NCBI GenBank assembly: GCA_964608025.1
Contig: CAZSLO010000022.1
Location: 50,780-114,779, forward strand
Origin: CAZSLO01 sp964608025
GTDB lineage: Bacteria; Chloroflexota; Dehalococcoidia; Lucifugimonadales; CAJWER01
Direction: 5' to 3'
Length of the DNA: 64,000 nt
Below are positions 18,263-26,893 of the stretch, one piece after another. The notes under the pieces are model-generated. The model did no database searches, was not told where the DNA came from, and saw only the letters and a list, made by a program, of their open reading frames with translations. A program made the translations under genes and the position numbers. How positions within the stretch are numbered: the first letter of the stretch is position 1; each line of letters starts with the position of its first letter.

Positions 18263-19315
18263 TTATTCAAATTTAAGCACTTGGGCTGGATTATCAATCA
18301 AGATCCTCTTAATCGACTCCTCATTATAGCCCCTACGGCGCATACGAGGGACGATGCTGGCAAGAATATAGGCATAGCCATGACCACCGTATCGAAGTAG
18401 TTGTTTCTTGTGACACACGTCATGCGCTATAACTATCTTTTCACCAAATCCTTCAGCAATCATCCAAGCGATGTCATCCATACGCCTAGAATCACTAGGC
18501 ATATCTACAGATAAATTATGGATGTATAAAGACTGTTCACTACCAAACAAATCCCACTCCAAGTAACATCCCGTCTCTGCGATGGCTTTCATGTTGTCCC
18601 TCAAGAAAACCGTTCGATCAATGTGGCCCATGATAGTACGTTCTAGGTTAGCATCTACTTCGCGCAATATCTGGATGATATCCAACGGGGATCTTTCATA
18701 TCGTCCCGGGTGTATAAGCAGTGGAGCGCCTGTCGCTCGCTGGGCTCTTCCAGATGCCCTAACAATCTTCTTTTCGTTCAGGGTTAGTGGATGGCTGCAG
18801 CCTACTTCACCTATAATCCCGGCCTTGATTCCTGTATCATCAACCCCGATAGTGATATCTTTCACAATTTGCTGGAATATGTCTTCCTCTGTTCGTTCAT
18901 CCATATCAGCAGGGTGGCTTTCATCAACATAATAAGATGAGCCCATAACTATATTCAGGCCAGTCTCTCTCGCTATACGCGCTAAAGAAACAGGAGCGCG
19001 TGCAATACCAATACTGGTAGCGTCGACTACCGACTTTCCGCCGTGTTGTTTAAATAATCGGATCTCGTCAATGGCGGCATCGACATCTCGAAGCTGGCTA
19101 TCGGCAAAATTCAAGTAGCCATAGTGCTTTAAATAGCCGATGGTCTCCAGATCGATAGGCCTGTAGTATATATCCCGTTGGAATGCCTCTTCGGGCGGGG
19201 GTCTATCAAAAACCAAGTCGATTAACAGATGTTCATGGGTAAGTGTAATACCAAGTTCCTGAGACGGAATGGTTCCAAGGACAGTCTGGATTTTGCCAGT
19301 TAGTTCCTTAACCAT
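18263..19315 (-). CDS. Phosphotriesterase-family metal-dependent hydrolase
   Basis: 350-residue TIM-barrel amidohydrolase. Visible metal ligands are His27 and His29 (TLTHEHLL), Glu170 (IIGEVGCSHP) at the bridging position where classical phosphotriesterase has a carbamylated Lys, His in LLIHPGR, His in IMGHIDRT and Asp in VIAHDVCHK. A bridging Glu is also found in the PHP branch of the family. True substrates are often lactones or phosphorylated sugar lactones rather than organophosphates; nothing here decides. It lies 60 bases after the ornithine-cyclodeaminase-like gene and may be the last gene of the TPP-riboswitch operon. Confidence 0.85.
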   Translation of the reverse strand: MVKELTGKIQTVLGTIPSQELGITLTHEHLLIDLVFDRPPPEEAFQRDIYYRPIDLETIGYLKHYGYLNFADSQLRDVDAAIDEIRLFKQHGGKSVVDATSIGIARAPVSLARIARETGLNIVMGSSYYVDESHPADMDERTEEDIFQQIVKDITIGVDDTGIKAGIIGEVGCSHPLTLNEKKIVRASGRAQRATGAPLLIHPGRYERSPLDIIQILREVDANLERTIMGHIDRTVFLRDNMKAIAETGCYLEWDLFGSEQSLYIHNLSVDMPSDSRRMDDIAWMIAEGFGEKIVIAHDVCHKKQLLRYGGHGYAYILASIVPRMRRRGYNEESIKRILIDNPAQVLKFE

Positions 19316-19375
19316 TACTTTACCTATAATTTGTTAGCAGGTTTTCGTACGATGTGTTGGGGTTATATGCCATCG

Positions 19376-20332
19376 TCAAATATTCAACTCGGTGCCAACG
19401 CCTAGATCCTTAGCCATTGTATATAACTCGAATCCTGCGGCTATGTCTTCAAGCGCAATGCCTTGAGATTCGAAAAGCGTTATCTCCCTCGGCCCTGTGC
19501 GTCCAAGAACCGCGCCCGAGGCTACTTCCCACAATTCTCGCACTCGATGCCAAGTCAGCGTGCCACGTTCAACGGAGTGAATAAGTTCTGCACACTCTAT
19601 CCGGGCTTGTTCGACGTCATCCGTAACAACCACATTTGCCCGAGTCACGGTGTTTCCATCCAGTTCCCTGCGAAGCCAATGATTGCCTCCAGCCGCGTTA
19701 ATATGTGTTCCGTCTATCATCCATTCTCCCTTCAAAACAGGTGATGAAGAGGAAGTGATTACAGAAACTATATCGGCATTTTCTACACACTTTTCAGCCG
19801 AATCTACAGGAATAACATTGATATCTAATTTTGATGCCATTCTCTTGGCGAAATCTTGACATCGAGAGGGTGTCCGGCTGTAAACACGAGCTATCTCTAT
19901 TTCCCTCACCCTACAGATTGCCTCGAGCTGTGTCTCAGCCTGGTAACCAGATCCAATGATTCCTACGTCCTTAGAATCGTCTCGCGCCATATATCTGGTA
20001 GCTACACCACTGGCTGCTCCTGTTCGTATTTGACCCATGCGGTCCGCCTCGATCACAGCGATCAAATCTCCTGTAGCAGAGTCATTTAAATAGACGTAAA
20101 ATCGGGCTTTCCCATCCTTGAAAGTACTATACGACTTCATCCCTAAAACACCGAGATTTATATCGGCTGCCGCCATGAAATGGAACATTCCATGTCCCAA
20201 GGGGATGCGGCGACGAGGACTATTTGAGGCTTTTCCTAATGCCTGATGCCGGAAAGATTTCTCCAAGACATTGATCGCGATATCCATCGAAAAGAGTTCT
20301 TCAACATCATTTTCTTTCAGGAAAAGCACCAA
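19376..20332 (-). CDS. Ornithine cyclodeaminase / mu-crystallin family protein
   Basis: 318 residues. Family members include ornithine cyclodeaminase, alanine dehydrogenase and ketimine reductases. The substrate-binding Lys is in LGMKSYSTF, the dinucleotide site is VGIIGSGYQAETQLEAI (about 125-141), and HINAAGGNHWLRRELDG and the TDDVEQARIECAEL segment are typical. Start at TTG 20332 or GTG 20329, both just after GGAGG. The gene begins 33 bases after thiD and precedes the phosphotriesterase-like gene, in line with one transcript. Which reaction it carries out is open; its presence next to thiamine-salvage genes is unexpected. Confidence 0.87.
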   Translation of the reverse strand: MVLFLKENDVEELFSMDIAINVLEKSFRHQALGKASNSPRRRIPLGHGMFHFMAAADINLGVLGMKSYSTFKDGKARFYVYLNDSATGDLIAVIEADRMGQIRTGAASGVATRYMARDDSKDVGIIGSGYQAETQLEAICRVREIEIARVYSRTPSRCQDFAKRMASKLDINVIPVDSAEKCVENADIVSVITSSSSPVLKGEWMIDGTHINAAGGNHWLRRELDGNTVTRANVVVTDDVEQARIECAELIHSVERGTLTWHRVRELWEVASGAVLGRTGPREITLFESQGIALEDIAAGFELYTMAKDLGVGTELNI

Positions 20333-20365
20333 TCATTTCCTCCCATACATCACACGATGTCTATA

Positions 20366-21160
20366 TTATGTCTCTAGATGGTAAAAATGGTTCAGTGGGC
20401 CATGTCCGCGTCCGATCGGCACCGCATACTGGATCGCACCAGTAACATACTCCTTGGCAATGGCCACCGCTTCCTGAATTGGCACACCTTTGGCAAGTCC
20501 GGCAGCTATAGCCGAACTAAAAGTACAGCCCGTCCCATGGGTACTATTGGTGTTGATCCTAGGTGACTCAAAGATCTTGAATTCTCTTCCGTCGAAGTAA
20601 ATATCTGATGCCGGACCGTCCAGATGTCCACCCTTAACCACTACTGCCCTTGGACCCATGGCAAATATATCGCTAGCAGCATCACGAGCATCGTCCGAAT
20701 TTTTTATACCTTTGTCCGTAAGTACTTGGGCTTCTGGAATATTAGGAGTTACGAGAGTAGCAATTGGCACGAGATGTGTCCTTAAAGAATCAACGGCATC
20801 TTCGCGTAGAAGCCTGTCGCCACCCTTTGCCACCATGACTGGATCTACTACTATGTTATTGAGTTCATATTCCTTCATCTGTTCTACGATTACTTCTATG
20901 ATGGAAGAACTGGACAACATACCAATCTTGACCGAATCTGTTCCTATATCGGTAATTACCGCATCTATCTGAGCCTTAATAAGTGGAACAGGCATCTCTA
21001 GAACATCGGTGACGTGCTGTGTATTCTGGGCCGTGATTGCTGTAATGATAGAAGATCCGTAGACACCGTTAGCTGCAAAGGTTTTTAAGTCAGCCTGAAT
21101 TCCTGCTCCTGCACCTGAGTCAGATCCTGCTATAGTCATAGCACGGTAGACGGGATTCAT
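20366..21160 (-). CDS. thiD: Hydroxymethylpyrimidine / phosphomethylpyrimidine kinase
   Basis: 264-residue ribokinase-fold enzyme that phosphorylates HMP twice to HMP diphosphate, the pyrimidine half of thiamine. Characteristic stretches are MTIAGSDSGAGAGIQADLKTF (substrate site at the N-terminus), TAITAQNT, DPVMVAKGG, VTPNIPEAQVL, and the catalytic loop NSTHGTGCTFSSAIAAGLA. Two purine-rich sites (GGAGG and AGGAG) precede the ATG at 21160. It lies 43 bases after the small gene at 21204 and is part of the riboswitch-controlled salvage operon. Confidence 0.96.
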   Translation of the reverse strand: MNPVYRAMTIAGSDSGAGAGIQADLKTFAANGVYGSSIITAITAQNTQHVTDVLEMPVPLIKAQIDAVITDIGTDSVKIGMLSSSSIIEVIVEQMKEYELNNIVVDPVMVAKGGDRLLREDAVDSLRTHLVPIATLVTPNIPEAQVLTDKGIKNSDDARDAASDIFAMGPRAVVVKGGHLDGPASDIYFDGREFKIFESPRINTNSTHGTGCTFSSAIAAGLAKGVPIQEAVAIAKEYVTGAIQYAVPIGRGHGPLNHFYHLET

Positions 21161-21203
21161 TTGAATGCTCCTGTCACCTCCGGGTTCAAGGCATCGTGTC
21201 GAT

Positions 21204-21368
21204 TCACGCCAGATCTTTCAAATCATTGGCTCTTTTTTCTTTAGCAGGTCTCCGGATAATATCCTGTAATAGTTGAACACTCCTGCCTACGATGCGCATC
21301 TCTCGTCTTTTTCGTTGTTTTTGTTCTCGACAAGCACCCTTGGTCTCATCTTCATTAAATCGACCCAC
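21204..21368 (-). CDS. Small basic protein between tenA and thiD (54 codons)
   Basis: An uninterrupted frame begins with GTG at 21368, three bases after the tenA TAA, and ends with TGA at 21206-21204, 43 bases before thiD. The GGAAGGAG at the end of tenA is correctly placed to act as its ribosome-binding site. The product would be MGRFNEDETKG... with a very basic middle (REQKQRKRRE) and a hydrophobic-to-basic second half (VQLLQDIIRRPAKEKR), suggesting two amphipathic helices. It fills an otherwise odd 211-base gap in a tight operon. I do not recognise the family. It could be a chance frame. Confidence 0.45.
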   Translation of the reverse strand: MGRFNEDETKGACREQKQRKRREMRIVGRSVQLLQDIIRRPAKEKRANDLKDLA

Positions 21369-21371
21369 GAA

Positions 21372-22040
21372 TTATTCTCCTTCCAGCCACTGTTGACCTT
21401 TATAGGCAGCCTGCCAAAACATGTATTCGTATCGGAGTGCAGTCAAGAACAGATACTCGGTTCGCACAATTACTTTCGATAGGTCGATCTCGGCAAGATA
21501 CCGATCCAGCCAGTCTACAAAATCACCCAAGACGTTAGGACCATGTAAGTTTATCCATTCCTGGTAGACATTATTAATAACCCTTCTATTAGGGTTTTGG
21601 AGTAACCTCGTGCCCCAGTCTAAGTACGTGCCCTCGGTGACATAGAGTATCGTAGCAACGTCCTCGAAGGAGCCTTCCAAGGCTACACGGACTATGAAGT
21701 CCCCAAAGGCTTGGGTAGTGGGAGACGCACTTACAGCAGAATATTCATTCTCATTCACTCCAAGTTCTTTGAAAGTCCTAACGAAAAGATCATTCTCAGG
21801 ATCTATGATGCCAGCAAGAAAATCACTTAAAATGGACGCAGCTTCCATAGAAGGGGCTTTTGAAATACCTAATGCTGTCATAGTGACTAAATCTTTGATA
21901 AACACGTAGTCTTGGGCAAAATATGTAATGAATTTTTGTTCAGGTAGAGTTCCTTCTCCCATTTCTAGCACAAAGGGATGGGTGACTGTCTTTTCCCAAA
22001 GATATCTGTGGCTCATTTTCAACTGCTGGATGGATGACAT
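21372..22040 (-). CDS. tenA: TenA-family aminopyrimidine salvage hydrolase (TenA_E type)
   Basis: 222 residues of the all-helical TenA fold. The opening HPFVLEMGEGTLPEQKFITYFAQDYVFIKDL and the YQEWINLHGPNVLGDFVDWL segment are typical. TenA_C enzymes have a catalytic Cys in a PC-x-x-Y-x-x-(I/L)-G-like stretch; here that region reads ILYVTEGTYLDWG (about 131-143) with no Cys, as in the TenA_E class that salvages thiamine breakdown products by way of aminomethyl-HMP. The gene follows the symporter by 30 bases and is upstream of thiD, which uses the HMP it would release. ATG 22040 has no clear ribosome-binding site; ATG 22016 is possible. Confidence 0.88.
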   Translation of the reverse strand: MSSIQQLKMSHRYLWEKTVTHPFVLEMGEGTLPEQKFITYFAQDYVFIKDLVTMTALGISKAPSMEAASILSDFLAGIIDPENDLFVRTFKELGVNENEYSAVSASPTTQAFGDFIVRVALEGSFEDVATILYVTEGTYLDWGTRLLQNPNRRVINNVYQEWINLHGPNVLGDFVDWLDRYLAEIDLSKVIVRTEYLFLTALRYEYMFWQAAYKGQQWLEGE

Positions 22041-22070
22041 ATATTTCTGGTTGTGGCCTAGTATTTATTT

Positions 22071-23570
22071 TCAGCCAGAAATTAGTCTGACTTGCTTTTT
22101 TAACATTGAGAAGTCATACAACTCATCCGTTTCAATGTCACGTCTGGACCAAGACATGACAAGACTCGCAAGAGTTGACCCTCCCAATGCTAACCCGAAG
22201 CTTACGATAAGTTGTGTGGCCCAGTTAATGTCGATAATCCATCCTGTTAAATATGGTGCGGCCGGGGTAGGGAAAAACAATGTGCCCAATATCAACCCAA
22301 TAATGCTGCTTCCAACAGCTGACCGGCCATCAAATTTTCGCGAGTAGAGTCCCCAGAATACAGGGACCACCGCAGCAGCACAGACCATATCGGCGATAAG
22401 GAACATATAGAGCACACTATATCCCTGCGATGCGATGAATATGGCTGGGAGAACAAGTATCACCGTGAATCCTCTGGAAGAGCGAATCAGGGCATCACCA
22501 TTCATCTGGCTTCTTATTCTCGCAAGGTCACTGGTTACAGTACTCGCGATACCGTTGAGCAAAGTATCCATGCTACTCATCACTAGAACAAGAGCCAAGA
22601 TAAGCACTGCCACTCCAACCCATGTAGGCAATATTGCTTCAACCAGAGAAAAAACCGCGACAGAAGGATCATCGACGATTCCCTCACCCACGGCCCATAT
22701 GCCTAATATTCCGGCAAGAAGAATTACTGGGACCACCACTATCCCGGATAATGCAAATCCACGCCTCAGCGCAATATCATCTTTACAGGCATAAATTCGT
22801 TGCCAAAAACCCTGGTGGAACATGTTCGCAGCAAGAATGGCGATAATCAGAGTAGCTCCGAATTCTAACCCCGGACGATATGAAAGCGAGAGAAGTTGGG
22901 GCATATCAGAACTTACAGGCCCAAATGCTCCATTTAAACCTCCAAGACCTGTCGCAGCTACTACAAGTATGAGGACGAGAAGCGGCAGTATTAGAATAAA
23001 CTGTATCCCGTCCGTGAAAATAGATGCTCGGAGACCACCGTATGCTGTATACGTAACGGTGAGTAGTCCGACTATAAGGGCTGTCACACCCAAGTTGGCG
23101 CCTGAAAGGAGATTGACAGCCTTTGCTATACCGGTAAGTTCAGCAGATAAGAATACGAACATATAAAATGCCGTGACTCCCAGAATGAACAAATACATAG
23201 TCTTCCCGTATCGGTGCCAAACGTATTCGATTAACGAATGTCCCTCTGGCATCAGGGACCTCATCCGCGGCCCAACTATCACAAATGCGACAAGAGGGGC
23301 AGCTTGCCCCAATCCATATCCAATCAAGGCCATAAGTCCGGCCCAAGTACCTGCCTCGGCTGGGCTGAAAAGTATCCATGCCCCAATAACTGACGCTACG
23401 AGGGTTGCAGTCGCAAGATTTCCGCCTGCACTATTTCGAGCAACCAGATAGTCCTCCGCACTTAGCTTTCTTTTACGAATAAAAAGAACTCCAGACACGA
23501 CAAAAAGACCTGCGGTGCTCAAGGCGATAAGAACTGCCAGCGAGCTATCTATCATCTCCATACTCTCCAT
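22071..23570 (-). CDS. thiV: Sodium:solute symporter, predicted thiamine-precursor transporter
   Basis: 499 residues with about 13 transmembrane segments of the SSS family. Family features include the sodium-site region ATLVASVIGAWILFSPAE and the TAYGGLRASIFTDGIQFILIL motif, similar to PanF-type symporters. What gives it a role is position: it is the first gene behind a TPP riboswitch and precedes tenA and thiD. SSS transporters called ThiV have been predicted from the same context to import HMP or thiamine, including in SAR11. The substrate here is an inference. In-frame ATGs lie at 23570, 23561 and 23555; the last has GGAG nine bases upstream. Confidence 0.82.
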   Translation of the reverse strand: MESMEMIDSSLAVLIALSTAGLFVVSGVLFIRKRKLSAEDYLVARNSAGGNLATATLVASVIGAWILFSPAEAGTWAGLMALIGYGLGQAAPLVAFVIVGPRMRSLMPEGHSLIEYVWHRYGKTMYLFILGVTAFYMFVFLSAELTGIAKAVNLLSGANLGVTALIVGLLTVTYTAYGGLRASIFTDGIQFILILPLLVLILVVAATGLGGLNGAFGPVSSDMPQLLSLSYRPGLEFGATLIIAILAANMFHQGFWQRIYACKDDIALRRGFALSGIVVVPVILLAGILGIWAVGEGIVDDPSVAVFSLVEAILPTWVGVAVLILALVLVMSSMDTLLNGIASTVTSDLARIRSQMNGDALIRSSRGFTVILVLPAIFIASQGYSVLYMFLIADMVCAAAVVPVFWGLYSRKFDGRSAVGSSIIGLILGTLFFPTPAAPYLTGWIIDINWATQLIVSFGLALGGSTLASLVMSWSRRDIETDELYDFSMLKKQVRLISG

Positions 23571-23588
23571 ATTCCCAAGTTCATAAAT

Positions 23589-23617
23589 AAAAAAACCACC
23601 CCGGATGATTGGGTGGC
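23589..23617 (-). terminator. Intrinsic terminator of the TPP riboswitch
   Basis: On the minus strand CCACCC (23616-23611), a 9-base loop and GGGTGG (23601-23596) form a strong stem followed by seven T (23595-23589), 20 bases before the symporter start. This is a rho-independent terminator placed to act as the expression platform. Confidence 0.85.
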
Positions 23618-23633
23618 CTGATCTGAGATCGTT

Positions 23634-23728
23634 AACCAGTTCCCTTCGCTGGCATTATCCAGATCAGGTTATCGGGGTCGCCCCGCTAGACCGGGACCTC
23701 TCAGCCTGGATACCAAGCTCCCCCAAAG
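23634..23728 (-). promoter_or_regulatory. TPP riboswitch (THI element) aptamer
   Basis: The minus strand carries the invariant parts of the aptamer in order: GGGGGAGC, GGCTGAGAGG, the CGACCC-type loop, ACCTGATCTGGATAATGCC and AGCGAAGGGAA. It lies about 65 bases before the symporter gene with a terminator between. The segment CAGATCAGG at 23625-23617, just before the terminator stem, is a perfect complement of CCTGATCTG inside the aptamer (23668-23660), a candidate alternative pairing for the TPP-free state. Binding of TPP should turn the operon off. Confidence 0.96.
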
Positions 23729-23801
23729 TGAATATTCAACTATGGCTAGTCTAGAAAATTATAGCCCGCGGGTCAATGTTCGAAAAAGTATGCACCATAC
23801 T

Positions 23802-24572
23802 CTAGGAGAGCCTGTTACATTCATCGAGATGGGCCGTTGGCTTCCATCCCAAAAGTTGGCGAGCCTTACTAAGATTCACCTCTTCCTCGTTTTCGTCCCC
23901 TGCTATAAAGAACGGATCAAATCGTGCAACACGCCCTTGTACAAACTCGGCTGCGGCTATATATGCTGTTGCAAGATCGCGCTCTTCGGTGACCCAAAGA
24001 TGGCCTGGGTCACTCTTGGGCACCTTTCTACCTTCTATCCATCCTTTCCTATCTCGGGGTCCAGTTATCCGTAAAGCTGCTATCGACATCCCAAACTCTT
24101 TGCAAAAATACCGGCATATTCGCTCCCCAAAACCCTTAGTTAATCCATACACACCTGGATTATCTAAGGGTACTTCCTCCTCAGCAAAGAAACGGGTCCT
24201 GTTACGGGCATGTACGGTAAAAGTGCTGGTATGTACCCCGTTCATGATTCCCATTGACTGGGCTGTATAGAGTAGCAGGTGGAGACCAAGGGTATTGACA
24301 CTGTAATTAGCCACTATATCGTCAACTGAGGCGCGGTTCGAATGAGGGTCAGTTGGATGCATCATCACCATGTTAATAAAAGAGTCTACTCCATCAAGTG
24401 CCCTAACTATCGATTCAGGGTCTGTTATTGATCCTTCTACAAATTCTACGCCTTCCACTTTAGGCGGAACTATGTCCAATACGCGGAATTCATGCTTTTG
24501 GCGCATGTATGGAAGTGTCCAAGTCGCTACTCGACCTGAGCCACCTGTAATCAATATTTTCATGTTACCCAT
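23802..24572 (-). CDS. NAD-dependent epimerase/dehydratase (extended SDR)
   Basis: 256 residues. The cofactor site is ILITGGSGRVATWTL (about 5-19), with an acidic residue after the second strand (VLDIVPP) favouring NAD. Catalytic residues are the Ser/Thr stretch HTSTFTVHA and Tyr-x-x-x-Lys in GVYGLTKGFGERICRYF. At 256 residues it lacks much of the usual C-terminal substrate domain. It starts 27 bases after the thiolase stop and is the last gene of the threonine aldolase-thiolase-SDR operon. Substrate unknown. Confidence 0.83.
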   Translation of the reverse strand: MGNMKILITGGSGRVATWTLPYMRQKHEFRVLDIVPPKVEGVEFVEGSITDPESIVRALDGVDSFINMVMMHPTDPHSNRASVDDIVANYSVNTLGLHLLLYTAQSMGIMNGVHTSTFTVHARNRTRFFAEEEVPLDNPGVYGLTKGFGERICRYFCKEFGMSIAALRITGPRDRKGWIEGRKVPKSDPGHLWVTEERDLATAYIAAAEFVQGRVARFDPFFIAGDENEEEVNLSKARQLLGWKPTAHLDECNRLS

Positions 24573-24599
24573 CTCTCCATGAAAACGCGATCTTAGCTC

Positions 24600-25784
24600 T
24601 TATCTACGTGATATTCTCATCCCTACAGCCCCTCCACCACCATGACACACAGCCGCAATTCCATTCTCTAGCCCCCGCTGTTCAAGAGCATGGAGTAGAG
24701 TAACTAAGATACGTGCACCACTAGCACCTATAGGATGTCCCAACGCAACCGCCCCGCCGTTCACGTTGATTTTTTCCCAGTCCCAGTCCAATTCCTTACC
24801 ATTGGCAACAACCTGTGCAGAAAATGCTTCATTGACATCAAGCAGGTCCACATCAGAAAGGCCCATCCCAGCTTGTTTTAATAGATTTCGGATTGCTTGG
24901 GATGGTGCTTCAAAGAGCCTTGCTGGCTCATTGGCAACAAAGGCCTGATCTTCTATAAAAGCTGTTGGCTCTAGTCCCATTGATTTGGCTTTTTTTTCTG
25001 AAGTAATTACCAAAGCTGCAGCGCCATCTGAGATTTGAGATGAGTTTCCTGATGTAACAGAATTATGAGGGGGGAATGGAGTTGATAATCGTGACAGAAT
25101 CTCAAGATTTGTGTCCGAACGAGGTCCTTCGTCGATTTCAACCGTGGTTGATTCTTGACGCCCAGGCACAACAACTGGAGATATCTCATTGACGAAGCTA
25201 CCGTTCTCTATAGCCTTGGATGCTTTCTGATTGCTACCCAAGGCAAACTCATCTTGTTCACTACGTGTAACTTCAAAATCTATAGCGGTTTTCTCAGCCA
25301 GCGTTCCCATATGGCTATCGCTGAAACAACACCAGAGGCCATCATGGACCATAGAGTCAATCAGTTTCTGGTCACCAAGACGTTGTCCAACCCTACTATC
25401 TGGTAACACATGAGGCACGCGGCTCATATTTTCCATCCCTCCTGCAACAACGACATCGGCATCACCAGCCCTAACCATCAAGCCGGCAAGCACAACTGCC
25501 ATCATCCCAGACGCACATACCTTGTTTATGGTAAGTGCGGATTGAGTATCAGGTATACCAGCTCTGATAGCTGCTTGCCTTGCAGGAGCTTGCCCTATAC
25601 CGGCAGACAGTACATTTCCCATTATCGTGTAATCGACTACCCCGGGTTCTAATTTGGCCTTGTCGAGTGCCGACCGAATGGCTACAGCTCCCAGTTCTGT
25701 CGCAGGTATACTGGATAGAGTGCCGTTAAGTTTTCCTATCGGAGTCCGGGCACTACTGAGTATTGCTATCGGAATTTTATCCAT
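24600..25784 (-). CDS. Acetyl-CoA acetyltransferase (thiolase)
   Basis: 394 residues. Degradative/biosynthetic thiolase joining or splitting acetyl-CoA units. The acylated nucleophile is Cys90 in INKVCASGMMAV, the active-site His lies in GGAVALGHPIGASGARI, and the second Cys in AAVCHGGGGAVGM, a variant of the usual CIGGG. NEAFSAQ is also present. The gene overlaps the end of threonine aldolase by eight bases and is followed by an SDR gene. Acetoacetyl-CoA thiolase is the likeliest reaction, but a longer-chain role is possible. Confidence 0.92.
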   Translation of the reverse strand: MDKIPIAILSSARTPIGKLNGTLSSIPATELGAVAIRSALDKAKLEPGVVDYTIMGNVLSAGIGQAPARQAAIRAGIPDTQSALTINKVCASGMMAVVLAGLMVRAGDADVVVAGGMENMSRVPHVLPDSRVGQRLGDQKLIDSMVHDGLWCCFSDSHMGTLAEKTAIDFEVTRSEQDEFALGSNQKASKAIENGSFVNEISPVVVPGRQESTTVEIDEGPRSDTNLEILSRLSTPFPPHNSVTSGNSSQISDGAAALVITSEKKAKSMGLEPTAFIEDQAFVANEPARLFEAPSQAIRNLLKQAGMGLSDVDLLDVNEAFSAQVVANGKELDWDWEKINVNGGAVALGHPIGASGARILVTLLHALEQRGLENGIAAVCHGGGGAVGMRISRR

Positions 25785-26823
25785 TAACTGAATCTCCCCG
25801 CATCACGCGCTGAACAGCCATAAGAGTAGATTCAACGTCCTCTCTAGAAATTTCGTAATGCGTCACCATTCGAATTCTGTTACCCAGCGCAAAACAATGC
25901 ACATTCTCCGCTCTTAGCTCCTCTTCAATAACCCCAGCCGGCTTAATCGTTGTCTCAAAAAAGACTATGTTTGTATTTATTTTTTCCGGATCTATAACGA
26001 TGCCATTTATATCGGCGAGGCCTTCAGAGAGTCTTTTTGCATTCGCATGATCGTCCACCATTCGGTCTATCATTGTTTCCAAGGCCACTATCCCAGCAGC
26101 GGATATAATACCTGTCTGCCGCATCTCACCTCCGACAATCTTGCGTTGTTTTCTCGCTTCTTCAACAAACTCTCTGCTACCACAAACCACCGATCCTATA
26201 GGACAGGCAAGTCCCTTTGAAAGACAGAAAGATACCGAATCGGCATTTCCGACCAATTCGGCTGCAGACAAACCTAACGCCACAGAGGCGTTGAAAAGAC
26301 GCGCACCATCTACATGCAATCTTGCATCTTTTCTCTTAACCACCTCGGAAACTTCAGCAAGATATGGGATATCCAAGGGCATCCCGTTGGTACCGTTATG
26401 GGTATTTTCGATACATACGAGGGTTATCCTATTGCCCTGATCAGGTCCGTTATTTAATGACAATTCGACATCTTCTAATGGCATTTCCCCGTTCTGTTCC
26501 TGCACAATGCGAACAGAGATCTGGGCATATGTCGGATGGCCATGAGCCTGATCAACACTCCAGGCCATATGTGATTGTTTTCCTATCAGCATGGCTTCTC
26601 CAACGCTCACCTGGGACAAGGCCGACACGAGATTACCCATTGAACCACTGGCTACCAATAATCCTGCCTCGGTTCCGGTATGTTCAGCAGCGAGCTCCTC
26701 CAAACGCCGAGTGGTAGGATCTCCTTCTAGACCATCATCGCCAACCTCTGCTTCATACATAGCCCTGCGCATTTCGGGCGTTGGCTTAGTTACTGTGTCG
26801 CTTCGAAGATCTATACCGTCCAC
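25777..26823 (-). CDS. ltaE: Low-specificity L-threonine aldolase
   Basis: PLP enzyme splitting L-threonine and L-allo-threonine to glycine and acetaldehyde. 348 residues of the beta-eliminating lyase fold. The N-terminal IDLRSDTVTKPTPEMRRAM and GDDGLEGDPTTRRLEE are hallmarks; the PLP Lys is 203 (SFCLSKGLACPIGS), and the Asp that pairs with the ring is in LHVDGARLFN. The GTG start has GGAG six bases upstream. It is the first gene of an operon with thiolase and an SDR, behind a promoter with an inverted repeat in its spacer. The product glycine could feed the gcv operon at 35720. Confidence 0.93.
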   Translation of the reverse strand: MDGIDLRSDTVTKPTPEMRRAMYEAEVGDDGLEGDPTTRRLEELAAEHTGTEAGLLVASGSMGNLVSALSQVSVGEAMLIGKQSHMAWSVDQAHGHPTYAQISVRIVQEQNGEMPLEDVELSLNNGPDQGNRITLVCIENTHNGTNGMPLDIPYLAEVSEVVKRKDARLHVDGARLFNASVALGLSAAELVGNADSVSFCLSKGLACPIGSVVCGSREFVEEARKQRKIVGGEMRQTGIISAAGIVALETMIDRMVDDHANAKRLSEGLADINGIVIDPEKINTNIVFFETTIKPAGVIEEELRAENVHCFALGNRIRMVTHYEISREDVESTLMAVQRVMRGDSVNG

Positions 26824-26863
26824 GTCCTGCTCCAGCTATTCAAGATGTATATCATGTTAACGG

Positions 26864-26893
26864 ATTATAGGGTGGTCGAATAAGACCACGCAA
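26864..26893 (-). promoter_or_regulatory. ltaE operon promoter with inverted repeat in the spacer
   Basis: Minus strand TTGCGT (26893-26888), 18-base spacer, perfect TATAAT (26869-26864). The spacer holds the inverted repeat GTGGTC-N6-GACCAC (26889-26884 with 26877-26872), a classical operator position. Confidence 0.45.
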
